A stretch of DNA of 64,000 nucleotides from Actinomycetota bacterium (GCA_018268675.1 JAFDWB010000084.1:1-64000); one strand, 5' to 3'; counted from the stretch's first letter, positions 27,031 through 35,525 are shown. Notes: generated by a model from the sequence alone, not told the origin. Program-made: numbers and translations.

Positions 27031-27498
27031 ATGCCAAGTTCGGTAGCGATCCGCCGCGCGCGCCCCGCCGAGCTGCGGGTGGTGCTCGACCTCCTCGCCG
27101 ACCTCGGCCGCCCCTGCCGCGAGTCGAGCCCGGCGACGCGTCGCGCCGCCGGGGGCATCCTCGAGCGCGACGACACGGAGGTCCTGCTCGCCGAGCGCGA
27201 CGGCGAGGTCGTCGGCCTGGCCTGCCTGCTGCTCCTCCCCCGCCTCGGCCACGCCTCGCCGGAGGCGCGCCTGCTCGACCTGATCGTCACCCCCGAGACC
27301 CGGGCCACAGGCGTCGGCCGCGCCCTGGTCGCGGCGGCGACCGACCGCGCCGCCGCCGCCGGCTGCCACCTGCTGCGGCTCGAGTGCGGCCACCACCGCG
27401 GAGGGGCGAAGCTCTTTTACCGCGAGCTCGGGTTCGAGAGCCGGGGCGAGGACTGGCAGCTGCCGCTGCCCTCGCGGCTGCCGCCGGGCGTCCGGTGA
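27031..27498 (+). CDS. GNAT-family N-acetyltransferase
   Basis: 155 aa single GNAT domain. It has ESRRAxxG-like helices, strand LLDLIVTPETRATGVGRALVAAATDRA (acetyl-CoA-binding RxxGxG/A region ATGVGRAL) and a C-terminal KLFYRELGFE motif. It acetylates an amine not identifiable from sequence. It is the first gene after site E, with the malonate-CoA ligase 19 bp downstream. The ATG lies one base after the operator and without a ribosome-binding site. Confidence 0.85.
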   Translation: MPSSVAIRRARPAELRVVLDLLADLGRPCRESSPATRRAAGGILERDDTEVLLAERDGEVVGLACLLLLPRLGHASPEARLLDLIVTPETRATGVGRALVAAATDRAAAAGCHLLRLECGHHRGGAKLFYRELGFESRGEDWQLPLPSRLPPGVR

Positions 27499-27517
27499 CC
27501 TAGGCTCGGGTGCCCAC

Positions 27518-28975
27518 GTGGACCCGCTACTTCCGATCGCCGAGACGCCGGCCTCGCGGCCCGCGCTGATCGCCCCCGAAGGCGAGCTCAGCTACGGGCG
27601 GCTCGACACCCTCAGCGCCGGGCTCGCCGCGGAGCTGCGGCCGGGGGCGCGCGTCGCGGTCTTCGCGACGGCGACGATCGAGACCTGCGTCGCGGTGGTC
27701 GCCGCGCTGCGGGCCGGCGCGGTGGTGGTCCCGGTCAACCCGCGGGCGGGCAGCGCCGAGCTCGACCACCTGCTCGCCGACAGCGGGCCGGAGCTGGTCC
27801 TACAGGCGGCCGGGGCCGAGCTGCCGGCGGCGCTGGCGGCGCGGCCGCGGCGCGAGGTCGGGCTCGATCGCGGTTCGGGTCGGGCGCCGGGCGAGGCGGA
27901 GGCGGGCGCGCTCCCCGAGCCGCCGCCCGAGGCGCCGGCGCTCGTCCTCTACACCTCCGGCACGACCGGGCCGCCGAAGGGGGCGGTGATCTCCCGCGCC
28001 GCGGTCGCCGCCGACCTCGACGGGCTGGCCCGCGCCTGGGAGTGGACCGCCGCCGACGTCGTCGCCCAGGCGCTGCCGCTCTACCACGCCCACGGCCTCG
28101 TGCTCGGGGTGCTGGGGCCGCTGCGGCTGGGCGGCGGCGCGATGCTGCTCGGCCGCTTCGACCCCGATGCGGTCACCGCCGCCTTGCGCGGCCCGGCGAC
28201 GATGCTGTTCGGGGTGCCGACGATGTACCGACGGCTGCGGCTGGCCGCCGAGGAGCGCCCCGAGGTGGCGGCGGCGCTCGGCTCCGCCCGCCTCCTCGTC
28301 TCCGGCTCGGCGGCGCTGCCGGCGGCCGAGCACGCGGCGCTGGAGCGGCTGACCGGCCGGCGCGTGGTCGAGCGCTACGGGATGACGGAGACGCTGATCA
28401 CCGTCGCCGCCCGCAGCGACGGGCCGCGGCGGGCGGGTAGCGTCGGCCTCCCGGTCCCGGGGATCGAGGTTCGCCTCGTCGGCGAGGACGGCGGCGAGCT
28501 CGGCGCGGGCGACCCCGAGGCGCTCGGCGAGCTCCAGGTCCGCGGCCCGACCCTCTTCGACGGCTACCTCAACCAGCCGGAGGCGAGCGCGAAGACCTTC
28601 GACGGCGAGTGGTTCCGGACCGGCGACATCGCCACCCGCGACCCCGACGGCGGCCTGCGGATCGTCGGCCGCCGCAGCGGCGACCTGATCAAGACCGGTG
28701 GCTACCGGGTCGGCGCCGGCGAGGTCGAGGCGGCGCTGCTCGAGCACCCCGCGGTGGCCGAGGTCGCGGTCACCGGCGCCCCCGACCCCGACCTCGGCGA
28801 ACGGATCGTCGCCTGGGTGGTCGCCGCCGGCCCCGAGCCGCCGCGCCCCGAGCAGCTCACCGACCACACCACCGCCCTCCTCTCCCCCCACAAGCGCCCA
28901 CGCGAGTTCCGCTTTCTCGAGGCCCTCCCCCGCAACGCCCTCGGCAAGGTCCAGAAGTCGCGGCTCGGCGAGTGA
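27518..28975 (+). CDS. matB: malonyl/methylmalonyl-CoA synthetase (MatB-like)
   Basis: 485 aa acyl-adenylating enzyme. The P-loop motif YTSGTTGPPKGAV and the motifs LFGVPTMYRRL, RLLVSGSAALP, ERYGMTETL, FRTGDIATRDPDG and LIKTGGYRVGAGEVE closely follow MatB of Streptomyces, as does the C-terminal NALGKVQK lysine. MatB forms malonyl-CoA or methylmalonyl-CoA from the free acid. Together with the epimerase-like protein and mutase this indicates a malonate-type intermediate. The start is GTG at 27518. Confidence 0.85.
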   Translation: MDPLLPIAETPASRPALIAPEGELSYGRLDTLSAGLAAELRPGARVAVFATATIETCVAVVAALRAGAVVVPVNPRAGSAELDHLLADSGPELVLQAAGAELPAALAARPRREVGLDRGSGRAPGEAEAGALPEPPPEAPALVLYTSGTTGPPKGAVISRAAVAADLDGLARAWEWTAADVVAQALPLYHAHGLVLGVLGPLRLGGGAMLLGRFDPDAVTAALRGPATMLFGVPTMYRRLRLAAEERPEVAAALGSARLLVSGSAALPAAEHAALERLTGRRVVERYGMTETLITVAARSDGPRRAGSVGLPVPGIEVRLVGEDGGELGAGDPEALGELQVRGPTLFDGYLNQPEASAKTFDGEWFRTGDIATRDPDGGLRIVGRRSGDLIKTGGYRVGAGEVEAALLEHPAVAEVAVTGAPDPDLGERIVAWVVAAGPEPPRPEQLTDHTTALLSPHKRPREFRFLEALPRNALGKVQKSRLGE

Positions 28976-29033
28976 CCTGAGCCGCGGCGGGAAGTAGGCC
29001 GCGTTGCCAGTGCCCTCGCGCCCGTCCGAGCCG

Positions 29034-29093
29034 CGTCCCGGGCGTCTCATGGCGGTCCTGGCAGGCTGTGACCCCCATGAGACGCCCGGGACG
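29034..29093. terminator. hairpin e, copy 2 (after matB)
   Basis: Perfect 19-bp stem (starts CGTCCCGGGCGTCTCATGG) with a 22-base loop containing CTGGCAGGCTGT. It lies 58 bases after the matB stop. A terminator or 3'-end stabiliser role is likely from position. Confidence 0.65.
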
Positions 29094-29202
29094 TGAGGGG
29101 TGCATGAGGGAGCGGGCACAGGGATGGTGGGAAGTCGGACTTCCGTGACCGTCCCGTGTGAAAGGAGCGCCCGGGGAGGCCCGGGATCGAGGCCCCAGGA
29201 AC

Positions 29203-29248
29203 CGCTGCAACGATTCAGGTCGCTATAGCGACACCAACCACTGCAGCG
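29203..29248. repeat. hairpin d, copy 2
   Basis: Outer arms CGCTGCA/TGCAGCG with a different interior from the other copies. The centre is the perfect 12-base palindrome TCGCTATAGCGA. Confidence 0.75.
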
Positions 29249-29400
29249 CGCCTCAGGCGGTTGAGGAAGACAGGAGGAACCGTGACGTTCCCGGCGTCTT
29301 CGTCACGAGGTCCCAGATCGGTGACGGTCCTATGGCGCACGCGTGCCTCCCCCGTCACACCCTCGCGACCCTTCCTCCCCGCGCACCGTCCCGGCCCCCG

Positions 29401-29446
29401 GTGAGTTCGCACTTTGCCGCGCTATCCGCGGGTTTCTGCGAACTCA
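29401..29446. repeat. hairpin b, copy 1
   Basis: Arms GTGAGTTCGCA and TGCGAACTCA are shared with the copy at 35477-35525. The interior (about 25 bases) is unrelated to that copy. Confidence 0.75.
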
Positions 29447-29501
29447 TCGGGGCGTGCGTCCCCTGGTACGGCGTGCCGACCCTTCCTCTCCCCGGAGACC
29501 C

Positions 29502-29552
29502 GGCCGTCTCGGCCACGGCCACAGCCCGCCCGGGTCGTGGACGAGACGGCCC
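29502..29552. repeat. hairpin a, copy 1
   Basis: Arms begin GGCCGTCTCGGCCACGGCC and pair with the 3' side except for one or two positions. The loop ACAGCCCGCCCG resembles the loops of hairpin a at 35317 and hairpin e. Confidence 0.75.
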
Positions 29553-29581
29553 GTCCGTTGTGCTTCGGGCGCCAGCCGCCG

Positions 29582-30076
29582 CTAGTCCCGCAGCGCTTCG
29601 GCGATCGCGTCGACGATTCCCTGGTAGCCGGTGCAGCGGCAGATGTTGCCGGCGATCGCGGTGCGGATCTCCGCTTCGTCGGGCGGCTCGGCGGCGCCGT
29701 CGCGTTCGCGCGACTGCGCCAGCTCGAGCGCGCTCATCAGCATCCCCGGGGTGCAGAAGCCGCACTGGAGGCCGTGGTTGCGGCGGAACGCCTCCTGCAG
29801 CGGGTGCAGCTCGCCGTCGGGGCCGGCCAACGACTCGACCGTGTGGACCTCGCGGCCGGCGGCCTGGACCGCGTAGAGCAGGCAGGAGCGGACGCTGCTG
29901 CCGTCGAGGTGAACGGTGCAGGCGCCGCAGAAGCCGTCCTCGCAGCCGACGTGCGTGCCGGTCAGCCGCAACTCCTCGCGCAGGAAGTCGGCCAGCGTCA
30001 TCCGCGGCTCGACCTCGCCGCGCCGGGTCTCGCCGTTGACGGTGAGCTCGATCGCGGTCCGTCCCGGCTCGCTCAT
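29582..30076 (-). CDS. molybdenum hydroxylase small subunit, [2Fe-2S]
   Basis: 164 aa. It has two iron-sulfur domains: plant-ferredoxin type GCEDGFCGACTVHLDG...SCL, and the alpha-helical cluster QCGFCTPGMLMSA...NICRCTGYQGI. This is the electron-transfer subunit of xanthine dehydrogenase/CoxS-type hydroxylases. ATG 30076 is chosen because GAGGTGG lies just upstream; a GTG at 30085 is possible. It is the last gene of the operon large - RidA relic - FAD - small. Confidence 0.92.
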   Translation of the reverse strand: MSEPGRTAIELTVNGETRRGEVEPRMTLADFLREELRLTGTHVGCEDGFCGACTVHLDGSSVRSCLLYAVQAAGREVHTVESLAGPDGELHPLQEAFRRNHGLQCGFCTPGMLMSALELAQSRERDGAAEPPDEAEIRTAIAGNICRCTGYQGIVDAIAEALRD

Positions 30077-30086
30077 CGAGACCACC

Positions 30087-30962
30087 TCACGAGCGTCCCT
30101 CGGCCCGGGCGGCGGCCCGCAGCAACGCCCGCCGCACGAGCACGGCGAGCACGCGGCGACGCTCCGCCGCCGAGCCCTGGTAGTCGTCGACGGGATCCGC
30201 GGCGGCGGCGACCGCGGATCCGACCGCGGCCGCGCCCTCCTCGTCGACCGCGGCGCCGAGCAACGCCTCGGCCTCGCGGCCGCAGTCGAGCGGGACCGGG
30301 GCGGCGTTGGCGCAGGCCAGCCGCACCCGCTCGCAGCGGCCGCCGGAGTCGAGGCCGACGACCGCCGCCACCCCGGCCACCGGCAGGTCGCCGCCGCGCC
30401 GGGCCAGCTCGAGCCAGGCCGAGCCGGTGCGCGGCGCCGGCGCCGGCAACCGCAGCTCGAGCGCCAGCTCGGAGCGCGCCAGCGCCGTCTCTCCCGGTCC
30501 GGCGAAGAACCTGGCGAGCGGGATCTGGCGCTCGCCGTCGGGGCCGGCGGCGACGATCGTCCCGCCCAGCGCGAGCGCGGCGCTCGGCAGCTCGGCCGAA
30601 GGGTCGGCGTTGCAGAGGCTGCCGACGACGGTGCCGCGGTTGCGGATCGCCGGGTGGGCGACCTCGGCGATCGCCTCCACCAGCAACGGCCAGCGGGCGG
30701 CGACGGCGGCGTCGCCCTCGACCTGGCGCTGGCGCACCGTGGCCCCGATCCGCAGCCCCTCGGCGTCCGCCTCGAGGCGATCGAGGCCGACGATCCGGTT
30801 GAGGTCGACGAGGTGCTCGGGCCGCTCGATCCGCCTGTGCATCAGCGGCACCAGGCTCTGGCCCCCGGCCAGCACCCGCGCCCGCTCGCCGTGGGCGGCG
30901 AGCAACGCCGCGGCCTCCTCGACCGCCGTCGGCGCGTGGTAGGTGAAGGGTGCCGATTTCAC
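30087..30962 (-). CDS. molybdenum hydroxylase FAD-binding subunit
   Basis: 291 aa, CoxM/xanthine-dehydrogenase FAD subunit. FAD-binding motifs are ARVLAGGQSLVPLMHRR and IRNRGTVVGSLCNADPSAELP. It passes electrons from the iron-sulfur subunit to oxygen, NAD or quinone. GTG 30962 overlaps the stop of the RidA remnant (GTGA), so coupling persists across the decayed gene. Confidence 0.9.
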   Translation of the reverse strand: MKSAPFTYHAPTAVEEAAALLAAHGERARVLAGGQSLVPLMHRRIERPEHLVDLNRIVGLDRLEADAEGLRIGATVRQRQVEGDAAVAARWPLLVEAIAEVAHPAIRNRGTVVGSLCNADPSAELPSAALALGGTIVAAGPDGERQIPLARFFAGPGETALARSELALELRLPAPAPRTGSAWLELARRGGDLPVAGVAAVVGLDSGGRCERVRLACANAAPVPLDCGREAEALLGAAVDEEGAAAVGSAVAAAADPVDDYQGSAAERRRVLAVLVRRALLRAAARAEGRS

Positions 30963-31147
30963 TCCGGTACCGCCGCCGGCGCCGTCGCGTGGGCGCGGTC
31001 CGTGACGAAGGCGGTCAGCTTCAGCACCGAGCCGAAGCCGGTGCCGGCGGCGTGCAGGACCCGGCCGCCGCCGATCGCCCCGTGGCTGTAGCCGCCGAAC
31101 GGCGGGGCAATGCCCTCGACCTCGACGATCTCCCTCCCTGTGGGCAT
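30959..31147 (-). pseudogene. RidA-family remnant with internal deletion
   Basis: 62 aa. Residues 1-35 (GIAPPFGGYSHGAIGGGRVLHAAG) match the N-terminus of RidA/YjgF proteins, and residues 36-58 (GSVLKLTAFVTDRAHA) match a segment found about 35 residues later in intact RidA. The middle and the C-terminal part that carries the conserved Arg are missing. RidA enzymes hydrolyse reactive enamines, and RutC of the pyrimidine pathway is a relative. The frame is still open and the start and stop remain coupled to the flanking genes. Confidence 0.7.
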
Positions 31148-31150
31148 CTC

Positions 31151-33508
31151 CTAGCTCCCCTCCCCGGCCGCCGCGGCGACGATCCGCCCGGTGTCGATCG
31201 GAAGCGACTCGATCTCGACCCCGAGGTGGGCGACGGCGTCGGCGACCGCGGCGGCGACCGCCGCCGGCGCCGCGATCGCCCCCGACTCCCCCACCCCCTT
31301 CATCCCGTTCACGGTGAAGGGCGACGGCGAGCACTCGTGGTGGAGCTCGATCGCCGGCACATCGGTCGCCTTCGGCAGCTTGTAGCGGCGCAGGTCGCCG
31401 CTGAGCAGGGCCCCGTCCTCGCCGTAGCGGACCTGCTCGAGCAGGGCGCCGCCGACACCCTGGACCAGCGCCCCACGGACCTGGCCGTCGACCAGGGCCG
31501 GGTTGACGACGGTGCCGCAGTCCTCGACCGAGAGCAGCCGCCGCAGCGTGACCGCGCCGGTCTCGACGTCGACCTCCACCATCGCGACGACGCAGCCGTT
31601 GGCGTAGCTGGCGGGCGGGTCGTGGAAGCGGCTGACGCTGAGCGAGGGGTCCGGCATCCGCGCCCGCAGCGCCGGGTCGTAGAAGGCGGCCTCGGCGACC
31701 TCGCGCAGGGTCGCCTCGCGGTCGGGGTCACCGGCGACGGCGACCCGGCCGGCTTCGATCCGGACGTCCTCCGGCTCCGCCCCGAGCAGGTAGGCGGCGA
31801 TCCGCTCCAGCTTCGCCCGCAGCTCCTCGGCGGCCAGCGCGAGGGCGCCGCCGACGACCACCGCGGTGCGGCTGGCGCGGGTGCCGGCGGTGCTGATCGG
31901 GGTGCCGGCGGTGTCGCCGGAGACGACCCGGACGCGGTCCAGCTCGACCCCGAGCCCGTCGGCGACGATCTGGGCCAGCATCGTCTCGTGGCCCTGCCCC
32001 TGGGACGGGGTGCCGACCGCGGCGGTGACCGCCCCCGAGGGGTCGATCTCGATCCGCACCGAGTCGTGGGAGGCGAACGACCAACGCGACTGCAGGGCGC
32101 CGTCGCTGCCCCATCCGGTCGGCTCGACGTAGGGGCTGACCCCGACCCCGACCGCGGGCTCCCCGACGGCCGGCGCGCCCCGGTCCCGATGCAGCTCCTC
32201 GTAGCCGATCTCGGCCAGGGCGCGGTCGAGCGAGGCGACGTAGCTGCCGCTGTCGTAGAGCATCCCGGTGCACGATTCGTACGGGAAGGCGTCGACCATG
32301 TTGCGCCGCCGCAGCGCCGCCGGGTCGACGCCGAGATGGCGCGCCGCCTTCTCGATCAGCAGCTCCCGGGCGGTGTGGCCGGCGGTCCAGCCGACGCCGC
32401 GGTAGGGCGCCACCGGCGACTTGTTGGTGACCGCGGCGAGGATCTCGCAGCTGTAGTCGCGGACCGCGTAGACGCCGGGCATCAGCCCGGCCGAGAGATA
32501 GGGCTCGATCAGGGCGCTGGTGCTGTTGTGGGAGTAGGCGCCGGCGTCGCCGAGGATGCGGGCGCGGAGGCCGAGGAAGGTACCGTCGGCGGCCAGCGCC
32601 AGCTCGGTCTCGATCAGCTGCTCCTTCGCGTGCGGGGCGGCGAGCAGGTTCTCGAGCCGGTCCTCGATCCAGCGCACCGGCCGCCCGACCGCGCGGGCGG
32701 CGAGGGCGATCGCCACCTCCTCGGCGTGGGCCGGGATCTTCTGCCCGAAGGCGCCGCCGACGTCGGGGGCGATGACGCGGATGTGGGACTCGGGCAGTCC
32801 GACCGTCTGCGAGCGCCGCCGCCGCAGCTGGTGCGGCCCCTGGGTCGAGCACCAGAGGGTCAGCTCGCCGCTGCCGGGGTCGTGCTCGGCGACGCAGCCG
32901 CGCGCCTCCATCGGCACCGCCGCGTAGCGGTTGCCGTGGTAGCGGGCGCTGACGACGTGGTCGGCGGCGGCAAAGGCGCCCTCGACGTCGCCGGCGACGA
33001 TCTCGCCGCGATAGAGGAGGTTGCCGCCCTCGAACAGGTCGGGGCCGGCGCCGGCCGCCGCGGCCTCGGCGTCGAGCACCGGCGCCAGCGGCTCGTACTC
33101 GACCCGGACCAGCTCGGCGCCGTCCTCCGCCCGGGCCCGGCTGGAGGCGAGGACGACCGCGACCGGCTCGCCCTGGAAGCGGACCCGCTCGCTCGCCAGC
33201 GCCGGCTGCGGGGTCTTGCGCAGGCCCTCGATGCGGACGCTGTCGAGCAGCGGCCGGTGCGGGAAGTCGGCGGCGGCGAGGACCGCGACCACCCCCTCGA
33301 GGGCGAGGGCGGCGCCGCCGTCGACGGCGCCGAGGCGGGCGTGGGCGTGCGGCGAGCGGACGAAGCAGGCGTGCAGCATCCCGACCCGCTCGATGTCGGC
33401 GATGTAGTGGCCCTGGCCGCGCAGCAGCCGGGCGGCGTCGAGGCGGGCCACCGGGGCGCCGACGAGCGGCTTCGTCTGAAGTCCTGAATGATCGCTCAGG
33501 ACTTCCAC
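31151..33508 (-). CDS. molybdenum hydroxylase large subunit (xanthine dehydrogenase/CoxL family)
   Basis: 785 aa. It shows GGAFGQKIPAHAEE, APYRGVGWTAGH and the catalytic Glu in GMKGVGESGAIAAP, all typical of the molybdopterin-cytosine-dinucleotide hydroxylases. The CO-dehydrogenase form I motif with Cys (AYRCSFR) is absent, so it is a general ring hydroxylase. Such enzymes hydroxylate carbons next to ring nitrogen in pyridines, pyrimidines or purines. The start is assigned to GTG 33508, but an inverted repeat at 33479-33504 overlaps the first codons, so a later start is possible. Confidence 0.9.
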   Translation of the reverse strand: MEVLSDHSGLQTKPLVGAPVARLDAARLLRGQGHYIADIERVGMLHACFVRSPHAHARLGAVDGGAALALEGVVAVLAAADFPHRPLLDSVRIEGLRKTPQPALASERVRFQGEPVAVVLASSRARAEDGAELVRVEYEPLAPVLDAEAAAAGAGPDLFEGGNLLYRGEIVAGDVEGAFAAADHVVSARYHGNRYAAVPMEARGCVAEHDPGSGELTLWCSTQGPHQLRRRRSQTVGLPESHIRVIAPDVGGAFGQKIPAHAEEVAIALAARAVGRPVRWIEDRLENLLAAPHAKEQLIETELALAADGTFLGLRARILGDAGAYSHNSTSALIEPYLSAGLMPGVYAVRDYSCEILAAVTNKSPVAPYRGVGWTAGHTARELLIEKAARHLGVDPAALRRRNMVDAFPYESCTGMLYDSGSYVASLDRALAEIGYEELHRDRGAPAVGEPAVGVGVSPYVEPTGWGSDGALQSRWSFASHDSVRIEIDPSGAVTAAVGTPSQGQGHETMLAQIVADGLGVELDRVRVVSGDTAGTPISTAGTRASRTAVVVGGALALAAEELRAKLERIAAYLLGAEPEDVRIEAGRVAVAGDPDREATLREVAEAAFYDPALRARMPDPSLSVSRFHDPPASYANGCVVAMVEVDVETGAVTLRRLLSVEDCGTVVNPALVDGQVRGALVQGVGGALLEQVRYGEDGALLSGDLRRYKLPKATDVPAIELHHECSPSPFTVNGMKGVGESGAIAAPAAVAAAVADAVAHLGVEIESLPIDTGRIVAAAAGEGS
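33479..33504. promoter_or_regulatory. inverted repeat at the hydroxylase / ligase divergent start region
   Basis: AAGTCCTGA and TCAGGACTT form perfect 9-bp arms around 8 bases, at the 5' ends of the divergent large-subunit and acyl-CoA ligase genes. It differs from the GntR motif, so a separate regulator is likely, perhaps the TetR protein at 35902-36555. Confidence 0.55.
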
Positions 33509-35164
33509 ATTCGCCCCGGAGTGTCGGCATTTAGATTGATTCCCAGCGACCTCGCTGTACTATTTTATCCCATAGGAACGGAGACCGACCCAGCCCTCGA
33601 CCGGCTCTCCTCCGAGCCTCTCACCCCGACCGCGTTCCTGCGTCGCTCGGCCCACGTCCACGGCCAGCGGACGGCGCTGGTCGACGGCGAGCTGCGGCGC
33701 ACCTACCGCGAGCTCTGGGACCGCTCGCGCCGGCTCGCCGGCGCCCTCCGCGCCGCCGGGGTCGGCGACGGCGACCGCGTCGCCGTCCTCGCCTCGAACT
33801 CGCCGGTCATGCTCGAGGCCCACTACGGGGTGCCGCTGGCCGGGGCCGTGCTCGTCACCCTCAACGTCCGCCTCGGCGCCGACGCCCTCGCCTTCATCCT
33901 CGGCAACGCCGAGGCCGACGTCCTCCTCTGCGACGCCGCCTACGAGGAGCTCGGGCGGGAGGCAATCGCCGCCTCCGGACGGGCCGTGCGGACGGTGGTC
34001 GAGGGCGCCGGGTACGAGGGCTTCCTCGCCGCCGGCGAGGCGCTCGAGCTGACCCCCGCCGACGAGCGCTCGCCGCTGGCGATCAACTACACCAGCGGCA
34101 CCACCGGCGAGCCCAAGGGCGCCGTCTACCACCACCGCGGCGCCTACCTGCAGGCGCTCTCGATGGCCCTCCACAGCGGCATGCGCGCCGACAGCACCTT
34201 CCTCTGGACGCTGCCGATGTTCCACTGCAACGGCTGGTGCTTCACCTGGGCGACAACCGCGGTCGGCGCCACCCACCTGCTCCTGCGCAAGGTCGACCCG
34301 GAGACGATCTGGGAGCTGATCCGGCGCGAGGGCGTCACCCACTTCAACGCCGCCCCGACCGTCCTCATCGCCCTCGCCGACCATCCCCGCGCGGCCCCGG
34401 TCGCCGGCCGCGAGCCGATCCGGGTCGCCACCGGGGGCGCCCCGCCCTCGCCGGCACTGCTCGCGCGGCTGGCCGAGCTCGGGATCGAGGTCACCCACCT
34501 CTACGGGCTGACCGAGACTTTCGGCCCGGCGGTGATCTGCGACTGGCTGCCCGAGTGGGACGCCCTCGACGCCGGCGAGCGGGCGCGGATGAAGGCGCGC
34601 CAGGGCGTCGCCAACGTGATCTCGCTGCCGGTCCGCGTCCTCGACCCCGACGGCGTCGACGTCCCCGCCGACGGCGAGACGATGGGCGAGGTAGCCATCC
34701 GCGGCAACAACGTCATGCTCGGCTACCACCGCGACCCGGAGGCGACCGCGGCGGCGATGCTCGACGGCCACTTCCGCACCGGCGACCTCGGGGTGATGCA
34801 CCCCGACGGCTACCTCGAGCTGCGCGACCGGGCCAAGGACGTGATCGTCTCCGGCGGCGAGAACATCTCCTCGGTCGAGGTCGAGCAGGCGCTCGAAGCG
34901 CACCCGGCGGTGCTCGAGGCGGCGGTGATCGCGGTCCCCGACGAGCGCTGGGGCGAGCGCCCCGGCGCCTTCGTCGTCCTCCGCCAGGGCGAGACCGTCG
35001 GCGCCGAGGACCTGATCGCCCACGTTCGCGCCACGATCGCCGGCTTCAAGGCCCCCCGCGACGTCCACTTCGTCGCCGAGCTGCCGAAGACCTCGACCGG
35101 CAAGGTCCGCAAGCACGCCCTCCGCGCCGAGGCCTGGCAGGGCCACGACCGCCGCATCGGCTGA
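33488..35164 (+). CDS. AMP-dependent acyl-CoA ligase (FadD/DmdB-like)
   Basis: 558 aa from the first ATG. Adenylation motifs are NYTSGTTGEPKGAVYHHRG, PMFHCNGWCFTWA, YGLTETFGP, FRTGDLGVMHPDG, DVIVSGGENISSVEVE and the catalytic Lys in KTSTGKVRK. The FHCNGWC segment is typical of short/medium-chain and methylmercaptopropionate-CoA ligases. Conserved sequence starts at about residue 40 (LSSEPLTPTAFLRR). ATG 33488 overlaps the divergent hydroxylase start; GTG at about 33520 or TTG at about 33533 are alternatives. It ends just before hairpin array R3. Confidence 0.85.
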   Translation: MIAQDFHIRPGVSAFRLIPSDLAVLFYPIGTETDPALDRLSSEPLTPTAFLRRSAHVHGQRTALVDGELRRTYRELWDRSRRLAGALRAAGVGDGDRVAVLASNSPVMLEAHYGVPLAGAVLVTLNVRLGADALAFILGNAEADVLLCDAAYEELGREAIAASGRAVRTVVEGAGYEGFLAAGEALELTPADERSPLAINYTSGTTGEPKGAVYHHRGAYLQALSMALHSGMRADSTFLWTLPMFHCNGWCFTWATTAVGATHLLLRKVDPETIWELIRREGVTHFNAAPTVLIALADHPRAAPVAGREPIRVATGGAPPSPALLARLAELGIEVTHLYGLTETFGPAVICDWLPEWDALDAGERARMKARQGVANVISLPVRVLDPDGVDVPADGETMGEVAIRGNNVMLGYHRDPEATAAAMLDGHFRTGDLGVMHPDGYLELRDRAKDVIVSGGENISSVEVEQALEAHPAVLEAAVIAVPDERWGERPGAFVVLRQGETVGAEDLIAHVRATIAGFKAPRDVHFVAELPKTSTGKVRKHALRAEAWQGHDRRIG

Positions 35165-35316
35165 GCGCGGCCGGCGACAGCCTCTGAGCTGGTTGATCCC
35201 AAGGGCTCAGGCCGTGTCGGTCGGTGCCCGGGCGGGGTGCGACAGGGACGGGGCCCGTCGGCTGGCGCCCGGAAGGGACAAGGCCCCTTGAAGCTGTCGC
35301 CTGGGGAAAGGGAAGG

Positions 35317-35364
35317 GCCGTCTCGTCCACGGCCCGGGCAGGCTGTGGCCGTGGCCGAGACGGC
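35317..35364. repeat. hairpin a, copy 2
   Basis: 18-bp arms beginning GCCGTCTCGTCCACGG with one mismatch and the loop CGGGCAGGCTGT. The loop is nearly that of hairpin e on the opposite strand (CTGGCAGGCTGT). Confidence 0.8.
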
Positions 35365-35476
35365 AGGGTATGAGAGGCGTGGGGGAAGGGTCGCGGGCGC
35401 GTCACCGACCTGCGACCGGAGAGTGACCTCGTGACGGAGATACCGGGAAGAGCCATGGATTGTCAGGCCCCCACCC

Positions 35477-35525
35477 GGTGAGTTCGCAGTTATCTACATA
35501 TAGCGTGGATGACTGCGAACTCACC
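35477..35525. repeat. hairpin b, copy 2
   Basis: Perfect 14-bp arms GGTGAGTTCGCAGT/ACTGCGAACTCACC around an AT-rich 21-base loop that does not resemble the loop of copy 1. Confidence 0.85.

Larger units (their letters stand above)
28985..29575. repeat. composite hairpin-array element, copy R2 (inverted)
   Basis: About 600 bases between the convergent MatB and molybdenum-hydroxylase small-subunit genes, with no credible gene. It holds hairpins e (29034-29093), d (29203-29248), b (29401-29446) and a (29502-29552), plus the linker GGAAGTCGGACTTCC at about 29131-29145. Order and strand are reversed relative to R1 and R3. Alignment by eye of R1 reverse complement with R2 around hairpin d shows long near-identical runs, for example CCCGGGATCGAGGCCCC. 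Confidence 0.8.

Noticed and set aside
33533-33562. TTGATT / TACTAT promoter-like pair before the acyl-CoA ligase
   Set aside because: Spacing is acceptable, but no in-frame start codon follows before conserved coding sequence, so it would not express the annotated protein.
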